From positions 22,000,635 to 22,064,634 of the forward strand of contig NC_135566.1 of the NCBI RefSeq assembly GCF_964340395.1: 64,000 nucleotides of DNA. Direction: 5' to 3'. Positions 36,212 through 51,900 of this stretch are shown one piece after another; position 1 is the stretch's first letter; each line of letters begins with the position of its first letter. Both the position numbers and the translations under genes were made by a program. The notes beneath the pieces were generated by a model that had not been told where the DNA came from, searched no databases, and saw only the letters and a list, made by a program, of their open reading frames with translations. The stretch comes from Glandiceps talaboti. Taxonomy: Eukaryota > Hemichordata > Enteropneusta > Spengelidae.

Positions 36212-36905
36212 ATATGATCTGGTATTGTCTGTACTTGTAAGTATATATTACATGGTATAGACTCTGGTATTGTCTATACTAGTAAGTATATGCATGATAT
36301 ACCGATAGACTCTGGTATTGTCTATACTAGTATAGAATCTGGTATTGTCTATATTAGTAAGTATATACATGGTATACCGATAAACTCTGGTAATTGTCTA
36401 TACTAGTATAGAATCTGGTAATTGTCTATACTAGTATAGAATCTAGTAATTGTCTATACTAGTATAGAATCTGGTAATTGTCTATACTAGTATAGAATCT
36501 AGTAATTGTCTATACTAGTATAGAATCTGGTAATTGTCTATACTAGTATAGAATCTAGTAATTGTCTATACTAGTATAGAATCTGGTAATTGTCTATACT
36601 AGTATAGAATCTAGTAATTGTCTATACTAGTATAGAATCTGGTAATTGTCTATACTAGTATAGAATCTGGTAATTGTCTATACTAGTATAGAATCTAGTA
36701 ATTGTCTATACTAGAGTCTGGTAATTGTCTATACTAGTATAGAATCTGGTAATTGTCTATACTAGTATAGAATCTAGTAATTGTCTATACTAGTATAGAA
36801 TCTAGTAATTGTCTATTCTAGAGTCTGGTAATTGTCTATACTAGTAAGTATATACATGGTATAGAATCTGGCAATTGTCTATACTAGTAAGTATATACAG
36901 TGATG
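36212..36905 (+). repeat. 28-bp derivative array continuing in intron 12
   Basis: Units read TAGAATCTGGTAATTGTCTA then TACTAGTA, clearly related to the 39-bp units (ATCTG, TTGTCTATACT). Several early and late units still contain CTAGTAAGTATATA, resembling the true donor context CTAGTCGTAAGTATATA. Confidence 0.9.
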
Positions 36906-37040
36906 GTATACTTAAGATCTGGTATGTCTTTTGTTGAGTCTCTTGTTTATTCATTTATTGTAAATAAAATATTGTAAATTTGTAATTATCTTTCTCTTAT
37001 GTTCTATTGTAACCTTGACCTGACCTGACCTGGGTGATAG

Positions 37041-37222
37041 GCCAATGAGATTGAAAGATTGGCTACTTGGAGTAATCCTATTGGTTCACAAGATTTGAAT
37101 ATTGAAGGAGAAGACAATATTGGTACCTGGAGAGCACAGGTGATATCCGAAAGAACCTGGCGTGATAATGTCAGACTAGCCTGGGAAATATCACCATATT
37201 TGGCATGTGAATTACCAAGAAG
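37041..37222 (+). CDS. PI4KA: PI4KA exon 13 of window
   Basis: The acceptor is GGTGATAG ending at 37040 and the donor GTCAGA starts at 37223. It has 60 codons plus two bases of an Arg codon. It reads ANEIERLATWSNPIGSQDL and then WRDNVRLAWEISPYLACELP. It leads into the PIK helical domain. The donor is the weakest of the set. Confidence 0.93.
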
Positions 37223-37668
37223 GTCAGAATAAGTACACGTACACAAGTTGAATACTAAATGTATTTTACAAGAGGTGAACTATTGAACAAACAATCATGC
37301 TAGATTATCCTTGTTTAACTACTGCACCAGTAATTTTATTGACAATGTCATCTTATACATTATTTACATACTATTAAATAGCCTGTACTATTGAATGTCT
37401 AGCTAAATCTCCCTATTTTTCTAATTCTTGGTTGAATGACGTACTCTGGTAGTGATGGCAATTTAGTGGTTTACAATTTTGTAGATGATGGTTAAGTGTG
37501 ATTGCTTCCATCTTTCTGTTAAAGTTGGCAGCCCAATACTTATCTCGCATGGATGTCCTACTTTCCTTCACTGTTATAGTTTCCACAAGTGAAATGCACT
37601 GTCCTTTGTTGAACTTTTTCTAGGCTGGCAATTTGATCTGCAGTACACGTTCATTTCAATTTATATAG
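37223..37668 (+). other. Intron 13: ordinary short intron
   Basis: 446 bases with no tandem array or element. It is one of two array-free introns here. Confidence 0.85.
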
Positions 37669-37801
37669 ATTTAAGAACTCTGATGCCATGACCAAGGAGG
37701 TGATCAGGTTGGTGAGACTTCATCCACTGGCTGTCAATGATTCGTCTGATAATCTGCGCTACTTAGTGACAGAACATAGTGTAGAGGCAGATGCACCAGA
37801 G
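37669..37801 (+). CDS. PI4KA: PI4KA exon 14 of window
   Basis: The acceptor is TATATAG ending at 37668 and the donor GTGAGA starts at 37802. One base completes Arg, then 44 codons end in phase 0 at VEADAPE. It contains FKNSDAMTKEVIRLVRLHP. A 29-bp array begins about 20 bases after the donor. Confidence 0.93.
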
Positions 37802-37822
37802 GTGAGAAAATGACTAAGAGTT

Positions 37823-39300
37823 ATACATGATGTATAGTACAGACCTAGATAGTACATGATGTATAGTACAGACCTAGATAGTACATGATGTATAGTACAG
37901 ACCTAGATAGTACATGATGTATAGTACAGACCTAGATAGTATATGATGTATAGTACAGACCTAGATAGTATATGATGTATAGTACAGACCTAGATAGTAT
38001 ATGATGTATAGTACAGACCTAGATAGTACATGATGTATAGTACAGACCTAGATAGTACATGATGTATAGTACCGACCTAGATAGTATATGATGTATAGTA
38101 CAGACCTAGATAGTATATGATGTATAGTACAGACCTAGATAGTATATGATGTATAGTACAGACCTAGATAGTACATGATGTATAGTACAGACCTAGATAG
38201 TACATGATGTATAGTACAGACCTAGATAGTATATGATGTATAGTACAGACCTAGATAGTATATGATGTATAGTACAGACCTAGATAGTATATGATGTATA
38301 GTACAGACCTAGATAGTACATGATGTATAGTACAGACCTAGATAGTACATGATGTATAGTACAGACCTAGATAGTATATGATGTATAGTACAGACCTAGA
38401 TAGTATATGATGTATAGTACAGACCTAGATAGTATATGATGTATAATACAGACCTAGATAGTATATGATGTATAGTACAGACCTAGATAGTATATGATGT
38501 ATAGTACAGACCTAGATAGTATATGATGTATAGTACAGACCTAGATAGTATATGATGTATAGTACAGACCTAGATAGTATATGATGTATAGTACAGACCT
38601 AGATAGTACATGATGTATAGTACAGACCTAGATAGTATATGATGTATAGTACAGACCTAGATAGTATATGATGTATAGTACAGACCTAGATAGTACATGA
38701 TGTATAGTACAGACCTAGATAGTATATGATGTATAGTACAGACCTAGATAGTATATGATGTATAGTACAGACCTAGATAGTATATGATGTATAGTACAGA
38801 CCTAGATAGTACATGATGTATAGTACAGACCTAGATAGTACATGATGTATAGTACAGACCTAGATAGTATATGATGTATAGTACAGACCTAGATAGTATA
38901 TGATGTATAGTACAGACCTAGATAGTATATGATGTATAGTACAGACCTAGATAGTATATGATGTATAGTACAGACCTAGATAGTATATGATGTATAGTAC
39001 AGACCTAGATAGTATATGATGTATAGTACAGACCTAGATAGTATATGATGTATAGTACAGACCTAGATAGTATATGATGTATAGTACAGACCTAGATAGT
39101 ACATGATGTATAGTACAGACCTAGATAGTATATGATGTATAGTACAGACCTAGATAGTATATGATGTATAGTACAGACCTAGATAGTATATGATGTATAG
39201 TACAGACCTAGATAGTATATGATGTATAGTACAGACCTAGATAGTATATGATGTATAGTACAGACCTAGATAGTATATGATGTATAGTACAGACCTAGAT
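37823..39300 (+). repeat. 29-bp minisatellite, about 51 copies, in intron 14
   Basis: The unit is TAGTACAGACCTAGATAGTA followed by TATGATGTA, with TACATG/TATATG variants in blocks. It starts about 20 bases after the exon 14 donor. Confidence 0.96.
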
Positions 39301-39768
39301 AAATATCAGACAATGAAATCATTTGACAAAAAAGAGGATAAATAATACAGTAACTTATTGGAACATAATGACAAATGAAATAAAAATTACAAACTAAGAT
39401 AATAGCATCTTCTCTCTGAGAAGAAAAAGCTTTGAATACAAAAATAGACAAACAAAAAATTGGAAGTTGTTATGTTCCCCTTGATTTCTGGTCAAAAGTA
39501 AGATTATTGCATTTTTCTTGTGTTGGTTACTGTGTGAAATAGTTTGGTATTAGTTCCTTTGTAAAAGACTGGTATAAAGGACAAAATAACAAAACATGCC
39601 GTCTTGTTTATACCAACTTATATTTTTACAGTTCTACCACTGTAATGTAAGGTGTTCAAGTTATTTATGTACTCTTATTGATATATCAACGTAATTGTAA
39701 ATCAACTTGACACAATACCAGTCATCATAGCCTGATTTTGAAAACAAAGTATTGTTTTGTTCTTGAAG
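39301..39768. other. Intron 14 tail: no recognisable feature
   Basis: About 470 AT-rich bases up to the exon 15 acceptor; nothing recognised. Confidence 0.6.
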
Positions 39769-39948
39769 TTAACACATTCACTGGTGTGGAAGACAGTGCC
39801 CCCAGTGGTGGCACTAGGTTATTTTAGCAGACAGTTCCCACCTCATCCACTGACAGCACAGTATGCTATCCGAGTATTGAGATCAGCACCTACAGAACTT
39901 CTGTTGTCATTGGTGCCACAGCTTGTACAGGCTGTCAGATATGATACA
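39769..39948 (+). CDS. PI4KA: PI4KA exon 15 of window; its 3' end is part of the 49-bp array
   Basis: The acceptor is TTCTTGAAG ending at 39768 and the donor GTAAGTATGG starts at 39949. It is 60 codons, phase 0 at both ends, from LTHSLVWKT to QAVRYDT and includes PPHPLTAQYAIRVLRSAP. The last nine coding bases (ATATGATACA region) and the donor recur in every unit of the following array. Reading through the donor would stop after 15 codons. Confidence 0.94.
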
Positions 39949-42900
39949 GTAAGTATGGCTGACATTGTGTCAACTCAGATTATAATAATATGATACAGTA
40001 AGTATGGCTTACATTATGTCAACTCAGATTATAATAATATGATACAGTAAGTATGGCTTACATTATGTCAACTCAGATTATAATAATATGATACAGTAAG
40101 TATGGCTGACATTATGTCAACTCAGATTATAATAATACGATACAGTAAGTATGGCTGACATTGTGTCAACTCAGATTATAATAATATGATACAGTAAGTA
40201 TGGCTGACATTGTGTCAACTCAGATTATAATAATATGATACAGTAAGTATGGCTGACATTGTGTCAACTCAGATTATAATAATATGATACAGTAAGTATG
40301 GCTGACATTGTGTCAACTTAGATTATAATAATATGATACAGTAAGTATGGCTGACATTGTGTCAACTTAGATTATAATAATATGATACAGTAAGTATGGC
40401 TGACATTGTGTCAACTTAGATTATAATAATATGATACAGTAAGTATGGCTGACATTGTGTCAACTCAGATTATAATAATATGATACAGTAAGTATGGCTG
40501 ACATTGTGTCAACTTAGATTATAATAATATGATACAGTAAGTATGGCTGACATTATGTCAACTCAGATTATAATAATATACAGTAGGTATGGCTGACATT
40601 ATGTCAACTCAGATTATAATAATATGATACAGTAAGTATGGCTGACATTGTGTCAACTCAGATTATAATAATATGATACAGTAAGTATTGCTGACATTGT
40701 GTCAACTCAGATTATAATAATATGATACAGTAAGTATGGCTGACATTGTGTCAACTCAGATTATAATAATATGATACAGTAAGTATGGCTGACATTGTGT
40801 CAACTCAGATTATAATAATATGATACAGTAAGTATGGCTGACATTATGTCAACTCAGATTATAATAATATGATACAGTAAGTATGGCTGACATTGTGTCA
40901 ACTTAGATTATAATAATATGATACAGTAAGTATGGCTGACATTATGTCAACTCAGATTATAATAATATGATACAGTAAGTATGGCTGACATTGTGTCAAC
41001 TCAGATTATAATAATATGATACAGTAAGTATGGCTGACATTGTGTCAACTCAGATTATAATAATATGATACAGTAAGTATGGCTGACATTATGTCAACTC
41101 AGATTATAATAATATGATACAGTAAGTATGGCTGACATTGTGTCAACTCAGATTATAATAATATGATACAGTAAGTATGGCTGACATTATGTCAACTCAG
41201 ATTATAATAATATGATACAGTAAGTATGGCTGACATTGTGTCAACTCAGATTATAATAATATGATACAGTAAGTATGGCTGACATTGTGTCAACTCAGAT
41301 TATAATAATATGATACAGTAAGTATGGCTGACATTATGTCAACTCAGATTATAATAATATGATACAGTAAGTATGGCTGACATTGTGTCAACTCAGATTA
41401 TAATAATATGATACAGTAAGTATGGCTGACATTATGTCAACTCAGATTATAATAATATGATACAGTAAGTATGGCTGACATTGTGTCAACTCAGATTATA
41501 ATAATATGATACAGTAAGTATGGCTGACATTATGTCAACTCAGATTATAATAATATGATACAGTAAGTATGGCTGACATTGTGTCAACTCAGATTATAAT
41601 AATATGATACAGTAAGTATGGCTGACATTGTGTCAACTCAGATTATAATAATATGATACAGTAGGTATGGCTGACATTGTGTCAACTCAGATTATAATAA
41701 TATGATACAGTAGGTATGGCTGACATTATGTCAACTCAGATTATAATAATATGATACAGTAAGTATGGCTGACATTATGTCAACTCAGATTATAATAATA
41801 TGATACAGTAAGTATGGCTGACATTATGTCAACTCAGATTATAATAATATGATACAGTAAGTATGGCTGACATTATGTCAACTCAGATTATAATAATATG
41901 ATACAGTAAGTATGGCTGACATTATGTCAACTCAGATTATAATAATATGATACAGTAAGTATGGCTGACATTATGTCAACTCAGATTATAATAATATGAT
42001 ACAGTAAGTATGGCTGACATTATGTCAACTCAGATTATAATAATATGATACAGTAAGTATGGCTGACATTATGTCAACTCAGATTATAATAATATGATAC
42101 AGTAAGTATGGCTGACATTATGTCAACTCAGATTATAATAATATGATACAGTAGGTATGGCTGACATTGTGTCAACTCAGATTATAATAATATGATACAG
42201 TAAGTATGGCTTACATTATGTCAACTCAGATTATAATAATATGATACAGTAAGTATGGCTGACATTATGTCAACTCAGATTATAATAATATGATACAGTA
42301 AGTATGGCTGACATTATGTCAACTTAGATTATAATAATATGATACAGTAAGTATGGCTGACATTGTGTCAACTCAGATTATAATAATATGATACAGTAAG
42401 TATGGCTGACATTATGTCAACTCAGATTATAATAATATGATACAGTAAGTATGGCTGACATTGTGTCAACTCAGATTATAATAATATGATACAGTAAGTA
42501 TGGCTGACATTGTGTCAACTCAGATTATAATAATATGATACAGTAAGTATGGCTGACATTGTGTCAACTCAGATTATAATAATATGATACAGTAAGTATG
42601 GCTGACATTGTGTCAACTTAGATTATAATAATATGATACAGTAAGTATGGCTGACATTGTGTCAACTTAGATTATAATAATATGATACAGTAAGTATGGC
42701 TGACATTGTGTCAACTTAGATTATAATAATATGATACAGTAAGTATGGCTGACATTGTGTCAACTCAGATTATAATAATATGATACAGTAAGTATGGCTG
42801 ACATTGTGTCAACTTAGATTATAATAATATGATACAGTAAGTATGGCTGACATTATGTCAACTCAGATTATAATAATATACAGTAGGTATGGCTGACATT

Positions 42901-45900
42901 ATGTCAACTCAGATTATAATAATATGATACAGTAAGTATGGCTGACATTGTGTCAACTCAGATTATAATAATATGATACAGTAAGTATGGCTGACATTGT
43001 GTCAACTCAGATTATAATAATATGATACAGTAAGTATGGCTGACATTGTGTCAACTCAGATTATAATAATATGATACAGTAAGTATGGCTGACATTGTGT
43101 CAACTCAGATTATAATAATATGATACAGTAAGTATGGCTGACATTATGTCAACTCAGATTATAATAATATGATACAGTAAGTATGGCTGACATTGTGTCA
43201 ACTTAGATTATAATAATATGATACAGTAAGTATGGCTGACATTATGTCAACTCAGATTATAATAATATGATACAGTAAGTATGGCTGACATTGTGTCAAC
43301 TCAGATTATAATAATATGATACAGTAAGTATGGCTGACATTGTGTCAACTCAGATTATAATAATATGATACAGTAAGTATGGCTGACATTATGTCAACTC
43401 AGATTATAATAATATGATACAGTAAGTATGGCTGACATTGTGTCAACTCAGATTATAATAATATGATACAGTAAGTATGGCTGACATTATGTCAACTCAG
43501 ATTATAATAATATGATACAGTAAGTATGGCTGACATTGTGTCAACTCAGATTATAATAATATGATACAGTAAGTATGGCTGACATTATGTCAACTCAGAT
43601 TATAATAATATGATACAGTAAGTATGGCTGACATTGTGTCAACTCAGATTATAATAATATGATACAGTAAGTATGGCTGACATTATGTCAACTCAGATTA
43701 TAATAATATGATACAGTAAGTATGGCTGACATTGTGTCAACTCAGATTATAATAATATGATACAGTAAGTATGGCTGACATTGTGTCAACTCAGATTATA
43801 ATAATATGATACAGTAGGTATGGCTGACATTGTGTCAACTCAGATTATAATAATATGATACAGTAGGTATGGATGACATTATGTCAACTCAGATTATAAT
43901 AATATGATACAGTAAGTATGGCTGACATTATGTCAACTCAGATTATAATAATATGATACAGTAAGTATGGCTGACATTGTGTCAACTCAGATTATAATAA
44001 TATGATACAGTAAGTATGGCTGACATTGTGTCAACTCAGATTATAATAATATGATACAGTAAGTATGGCTGACATTGTGTCAACTCAGATTATAATAATA
44101 TGATACAGTAAGTATGGCTGACATTATGTCAACTCAGATTATAATAATATGATACAGTAAGTATGGCTGACATTGTGTCAACTTAGATTATAATAATATG
44201 ATACAGTAAGTATGGCTGACATTATGTCAACTCAGATTATAATAATATGATACAGTAAGTATGGCTGACATTGTGTCAACTCAGATTATAATAATATGAT
44301 ACAGTAAGTATGGCTGACATTGTGTCAACTCAGATTATAATAATATGATACAGTAAGTATGGCTGACATTATGTCAACTCAGATTATAATAATATGATAC
44401 AGTAAGTATGGCTGACATTGTGTCAACTCAGATTATAATAATATGATACAGTAAGTATGGCTGACATTATGTCAACTCAGATTATAATAATATGATACAG
44501 TAAGTATGGCTGACATTGTGTCAACTCAGATTATAATAATATGATACAGTAAGTATGGCTGACATTATGTCAACTCAGATTATAATAATATGATACAGTA
44601 AGTATGGCTGACATTGTGTCAACTCAGATTATAATAATATGATACAGTAAGTATGGCTGACATTATGTCAACTCAGATTATAATAATATGATACAGTAAG
44701 TATGGCTGACATTGTGTCAACTCAGATTATAATAATATGATACAGTAAGTATGGCTGACATTGTGTCAACTCAGATTATAATAATATGATACAGTAGGTA
44801 TGGCTGACATTGTGTCAACTCAGATTATAATAATATGATACAGTAGGTATGGCTGACATTATGTCAACTCAGATTATAATAATATGATACAGTAAGTATG
44901 GCTGACATTATGTCAACTCAGATTATAATAATATGATACAGTAAGTATGGCTGACATTATGTCAACTCAGATTATAATAATATGATACAGTAAGTATGGC
45001 TGACATTATGTCAACTCAGATTATAATAATATGATACAGTAAGTATGGCTGACATTATGTCAACTCAGATTATAATAATATGATACAGTAAGTATGGCTG
45101 ACATTATGTCAACTCAGATTATAATAATATGATACAGTAAGTATGGCTGACATTATGTCAACTCAGATTATAATAATATGATACAGTAAGTATGGCTGAC
45201 ATTATGTCAACTCAGATTATAATAATATGATACAGTAAGTATGGCTGACATTATGTCAACTCAGATTATAATAATATGATACAGTAGGTATGGCTGACAT
45301 TGTGTCAACTCAGATTATAATAATATGATACAGTAAGTATGGCTTACATTATGTCAACTCAGATTATAATAATATGATACAGTAAGTATGGCTGACATTA
45401 TGTCAACTCAGATTATAATAATATGATACAGTAAGTATGGCTGACATTATGTCAACTTAGATTATAATAATATGATACAGTAAGTATGGCTGACATTGTG
45501 TCAACTCAGATTATAATAATATGATACAGTAAGTATGGCTGACATTATGTCAACTCAGATTATAATAATATGATACAGTAAGTATGGCTGACATTATGTC
45601 AACTCAGATTATAATAATATGATACAGTAAGTATGGCTGACATTATGTCAACTCAGATTATAATAATATGATACAGTAAGTATGGCTGACATTGTGTCAA
45701 CTCAGATTATAATAATATGATACAGTAAGTATGGCTGACATTGTGTCAACTCAGATTATAATAATATGATACAGTAAGTATGGCTGACATTATGTCAACT
45801 CAGATTATAATAATATGATACAGTAAGTATGGCTGACATTATGTCAACTCAGATTATAATAATATGATACAGTAAGTATGGCTGACATTATGTCAACTCA

Positions 45901-48900
45901 GATTATAATAATATGATACAGTAAGTATGGCTGACATTATGTCAACTCAGATTATAATAATATGATACAGTAAGTATGGCTGACATTGTGTCAACTCAGA
46001 TTATAATAATATGATACAGTAAGTATGGCTTACATTGTGTCAACTCAGATTATAATAATATGATACAGTAAGTATGGCTGACATTGTGTCAACTCAGATT
46101 ATAATAATATGATACAGTAGGTATGGCTGACATTGTGTCAACTCAGATTATAATAATATGATACAGTAAGTATGGCTGACATTGTGTCAACTTAGATTAT
46201 AATAATATGATACAGTAAGTATGGCTGACATTGTGTCAACTCAGATTATAATAATATGATACAGTAAGTATGGCTGACATTGTGTCAACTCAGATTATAA
46301 TAATATGATACAGTAAGTATGGCTGACATTGTGTCAACTTAGATTATAATAATATGATACAGTAAGTATGGCTGACATTATGTCAACTCAGATTATAATA
46401 ATATGATACAGTAAGTATGGCTGACATTATGTCAACTCAGATTATAATAATATGATACAGTAAGTATGGCTGACATTATGTCAACTCAGATTATAATAAT
46501 ATGATACAGTAAGTATGGCTGACATTGTGTCAACTCAGATTATAATAATATGATACAGTAAGTATGGCTGACATTGTGTCAACTCAGATTATAATAATAT
46601 GATACAGTAAGTATGGCTGACATTATGTCAACTCAGATTATAATAATATGATACAGTAAGTATGGCTGACATTATGTCAACTCAGATTATAATAATATGA
46701 TACAGTAAGTATGGCTGACATTATGTCAACTCAGATTATAATAATATGATACAGTAAGTATGACTGACATTATGTCAACTCAGATTATAATAATATGATA
46801 CAGTAAGTATGGCTTACATTATGTCAACTCAGATTATAATAATATGATACAGTAAGTATGGCTGACATTATGTCAACTCAGATTATAATAATATGATACA
46901 GTAAGTATGGCTGACATTATGTCAACTCAGATTATAATAATATGATACAGTAAGTATGGCTGACATTGTGTCAACTTAGATTATAATAATATGATACAGT
47001 AAGTATGGCTTACATTGTGTCAACTTAGATTATAATAATATGATACAGTAAGTATGGCTGACATTGTGTCAACTCAGATTATAATAATATGATACAGTAA
47101 GTATGGCTGACATTATGTCAACTCAGATTATAATAATATGATACAGTAAGTATGGCTGACATTATGTCAACTCAGATTATAATAATATGATACAGTAAGT
47201 ATGGCTGACATTGTGTCAACTCAGATTATAATAATATGATACAGTAAGTATGGCTGACATTGTGTCAACTTAGATTATAATAATATGATACAGTAAGTAT
47301 GGCTGACATTGTGTCAACTTAGATTATAATAATATGATACAGTAAGTATGGCTGACATTATGTCAACTCAGATTATAATAATATGATACAGTAAGTATGG
47401 CTGACATTGTGTCAACTCAGATTATAATAATATGATACAGTAAGTATGGCTGACATTATGTCAACTCAGATTATAATAATATGATACAGTAAGTATGGCT
47501 GACATTGTGTCAACTCAGATTATAATAATATGATACAGTAAGTATGGCTGACATTATGTCAACTCAGATTATAATAATATGATACAGTAAGTATGGCTGA
47601 CATTGTGTCAACTCAGATTATAATAATATGATACAGTAAGTATGGCTGACATTGTGTCAACTTAGATTATAATAATATGATACAGTAAGTATGGCTGACA
47701 TTGTGTCAACTCAGATTATAATAATATGATACAGTAAGTATGGCTGACATTATGTCAACTCAGATTATAATAATATGATACAGTAAGTATGGCTGACATT
47801 ATGTCAACTCAGATTATAATAATATGATACAGTAAGTATGGCTGACATTATGTCAACTCAGATTATAATAATATGATACAGTAAGTATGGCTGACATTAT
47901 GTCAACTCAGATTATAATAATATGATACAGTAAGTTTGGCTGACATTATGTCAACTCAGATTATAATAATATGATACAGTAAGTATGGCTGACATTATGT
48001 CAACTCAGATTATAATAATATGATACAGTAAGTATGGCTGACATTGTGTCAACTCAGATTATAATAATATGATACAGTAAGTATGGCTGACATTGTGTCA
48101 ACTCAGATTATAATAATATGATACAGTAAGTATGGCTGACATTATGTCAACTCAGATTATAATAATATGATACAGTAAGTATGGCTGACATTATGTCAAC
48201 TCAGATTATAATAATATGATACAGTAAGTATGGCTGACATTGTGTCAACTCAGATTATAATAATATGATACAGTAAGTATGGCTGACATTGTGTCAACTC
48301 AGATTATAATAATATGATACAGTAAGTATGGCTGACATTATGTCAACTCAGATTATAATAATATGATACAGTAAGTATGGCTGACATTGTGTCAACTCAG
48401 ATTATAATAATATGATACAGTAAGTATGGCTGACATTATGTCAACTCAGATTATAATAATATGATACAGTAAGTATGGCTGACATTGTGTCAACTCAGAT
48501 TATAATAATATGATACAGTAAGTATGGCTGACATTGTGTCAACTCAGATTATAATAATATGATACAGTAAGTATGGCTGACATTATGTCAACTCAGATTA
48601 TAATAATATGATACAGTAAGTATGGCTGACATTATGTCAACTCAGATTATAATAATATGATACAGTAAGTATGGCTGACATTATGTCAACTCAGATTATA
48701 ATAATATGATACAGTAAGTATGGCTGACATTATGTCAACTCAGATTATAATAATATTATACAGTAAGTATGGCTGACATTGTGTCAACTCAGATTATAAT
48801 AATATGATACAGTAAGTATGGCTGACATTATGTCAACTCAGATTATAATAATATGATACAGTAAGTATGGCTGACATTATGTCAACTCAGATTATAATAA

Positions 48901-51900
48901 TATGATACAGTAAGTATGGCTGACATTGTGTCAACTCAGATTATAATAATATGATACAGTAAGTATGGCTGACATTATGTCAACTCAGATTATAATAATA
49001 TGATACAGTAAGTATGGCTGACATTGTGTCAACTCAGATTATAATAATATGATACAGTAAGTATGGCTGACATTGTGTCAACTTAGATTATAATAATATG
49101 ATACAGTAAGTATGGCTGACATTATGTCAACTCAGATTATAATAATATGATACAGTAAGTATGGCTGACATTATGTCAACTCAGATTATAATAATATGAT
49201 ACAGTAAGTATGGCTGACATTGTGTCAACTCAGATTATAATAATATGATACAGTAAGTATGGCTGACATTGTGTCAACTTAGATTATAATAATATGATAC
49301 AGTAAGTATGGCTGACATTGTGTCAACTCAGATTATAATAATATGATACAGTAAGTATGGCTGACATTATGTCAACTCAGATTATAATAATATGATACAG
49401 TAAGTATGGCTGACATTATGTCAACTCAGATTATAATAATATGATACAGTAAGTATGGCTGACATTATGTCAACTCAGATTATAATAATATGATACAGTA
49501 AGTATGGCTGACATTATGTCAACTCAGATTATAATAATATGATACAGTAAGTATGGCTGACATTGTGTCAACTCAGATTATAATAATATGATACAGTAAG
49601 TATGGCTGACATTATGTCAACTCAGATTATAATAATATGATACAGTAAGTATGGCTGACATTATGTCAACTCAGATTATAATAATATGATACAGTAAGTA
49701 TGGCTGACATTATGTCAACTCAGATTATAATAATATGATACAGTAAGTATGGCTGACATTATGTCAACTCAGATTATAATAATATGATACAGTAAGTATG
49801 GCTGACATTATGTCAACTCAGATTATAATAATATGATACAGTAGGTATGGCTGACATTATGTCAACTCAGATTATAATAATATGATACAGTAAGTATGGC
49901 TGACATTGTGTCAACTCAGATTATAATAATATGATACAGTAAGTATGGCTGACATTATGTCAACTCAGATTATAATAATATGATACAGTAAGTATGGCTG
50001 ACATTATGTCAACTCAGATTATAATAATATGATACAGTAAGTATGGCTGACATTATGTCAACTCAGATTATAATAATATGATACAGTAAGTATGGCTGAT
50101 ATTGTGTCAACTCAGATTATAATAATATGATACAGTAAGTATGGCTGACATTATGTCAACTCAGATTATAATAATATGATACAGTAAGTATGGCTGACAT
50201 TATGTCAACTCAGATTATAATAATATGATACAGTAAGTATGGCTGACATTATGTCAACTTAGATTATAATAATATGATACAGTAGGTATGGCTGACATTG
50301 TGTCAACTTAGATTATAATAATATGATACAGTAAGTATGGCTGACATTGTGTCAACTCAGATTATAATAATATGATACAGTAGGTATGGCTGACATTATG
50401 TCAACTCAGATTATAATAATATGATACAGTAAGTATGGCTGACATTATGTCAACTCAGATTATAATAATATGATACAGTAAGTATGGCTGACATTATGTC
50501 AACTCAGATTATAATAATATGATACAGTAGGTATGGCTGACATTATGTCAACTCAGATTATAATAATATGATACAGTAAGTATGGCTGACATTGTGTCAA
50601 CTCAGATTATAATAATATGATACAGTAGGTATGGCTGACATTATGTCAACTCAGATTATAATAATATGATACAGTAAGTATGGCTGACATTATGTCAACT
50701 CAGATTATAATAATATGATACAGTAAGTATGGCTGACATTATGTCAACTCAGATTATAATAATATGATACAGTAAGTATGGCTGACATTATGTCAACTCA
50801 GATTATAATAATATGATACAGTAAGTATGGCTGACATTATGTCAACTCAGATTATAATAATATGATACAGTAAGTATGGCTGACATTATGTCAACTCAGA
50901 TTATAATAATATGATACAGTAAGTATGGCTGACATTGTGTCAACTCAGATTATAATAATATGATACAGTAGGTATGGCTGACATTATGTCAACTCAGATT
51001 ATAATAATATGATACAGTAAGTATGGCTGACATTATGTCAACTCAGATTATAATAATATGATACAGTAGGTATGGCTGACATTGTGTCAACTCAGATTAT
51101 AATAATATGATACAGTAAGTATGGCTGACATGTCAACTCAGATTATAATAATATGATACAGTAGGTATGGCTGATATTGTGTCAACTCAGATTATAATAA
51201 TATGATACAGTAAGTATGGCTGACATTATGTCAACTCAGATTATAATAATATGATACAGTAAGTATGGCTGACATTGTGTCAACTCAGATTATAATAATA
51301 TGATACAGTAAGTATGGCTGACATTGTGTCAACTCAGATTATAATAATATGATACAGTAAGTATGGCTTACATTGTGTCAACTCAGATTATAATAATATG
51401 ATACAGTAAGTATGGCTGACATTATGTCAACTCAGATTATAATAATATGATACAGTAGGTATGGCTGACATTATGTCAACTCAGATTATAATAATATGAT
51501 ACAGTAAGTATGGCTTACATTATGTCAACTCAGATTATAATAATATGATACAGTAAGTATGGCTGACATTGTGTCAACTCAGATTATAATAATATGATAC
51601 AGTAAGTATGGCTGACATTGTGTCAACTCAGATTATAATAATATGATACAGTAAGTATGGCTGACATTATGTCAACTCAGATTATAATAATATGATACAG
51701 TAAGTATGGCTGACATTATGTCAACTCAGATTATAATAATATGATACAGTAAGTATGGCTGACATTGTGTCAACTCAGATTATAATAATATGATACAGTA
51801 AGTATGGCTGACATTATGTCAACTCAGATTATAATAATATGATACAGTAAGTATGGCTTACATTATGTCAACTCAGATTATAATAATATGATACAGTAGG

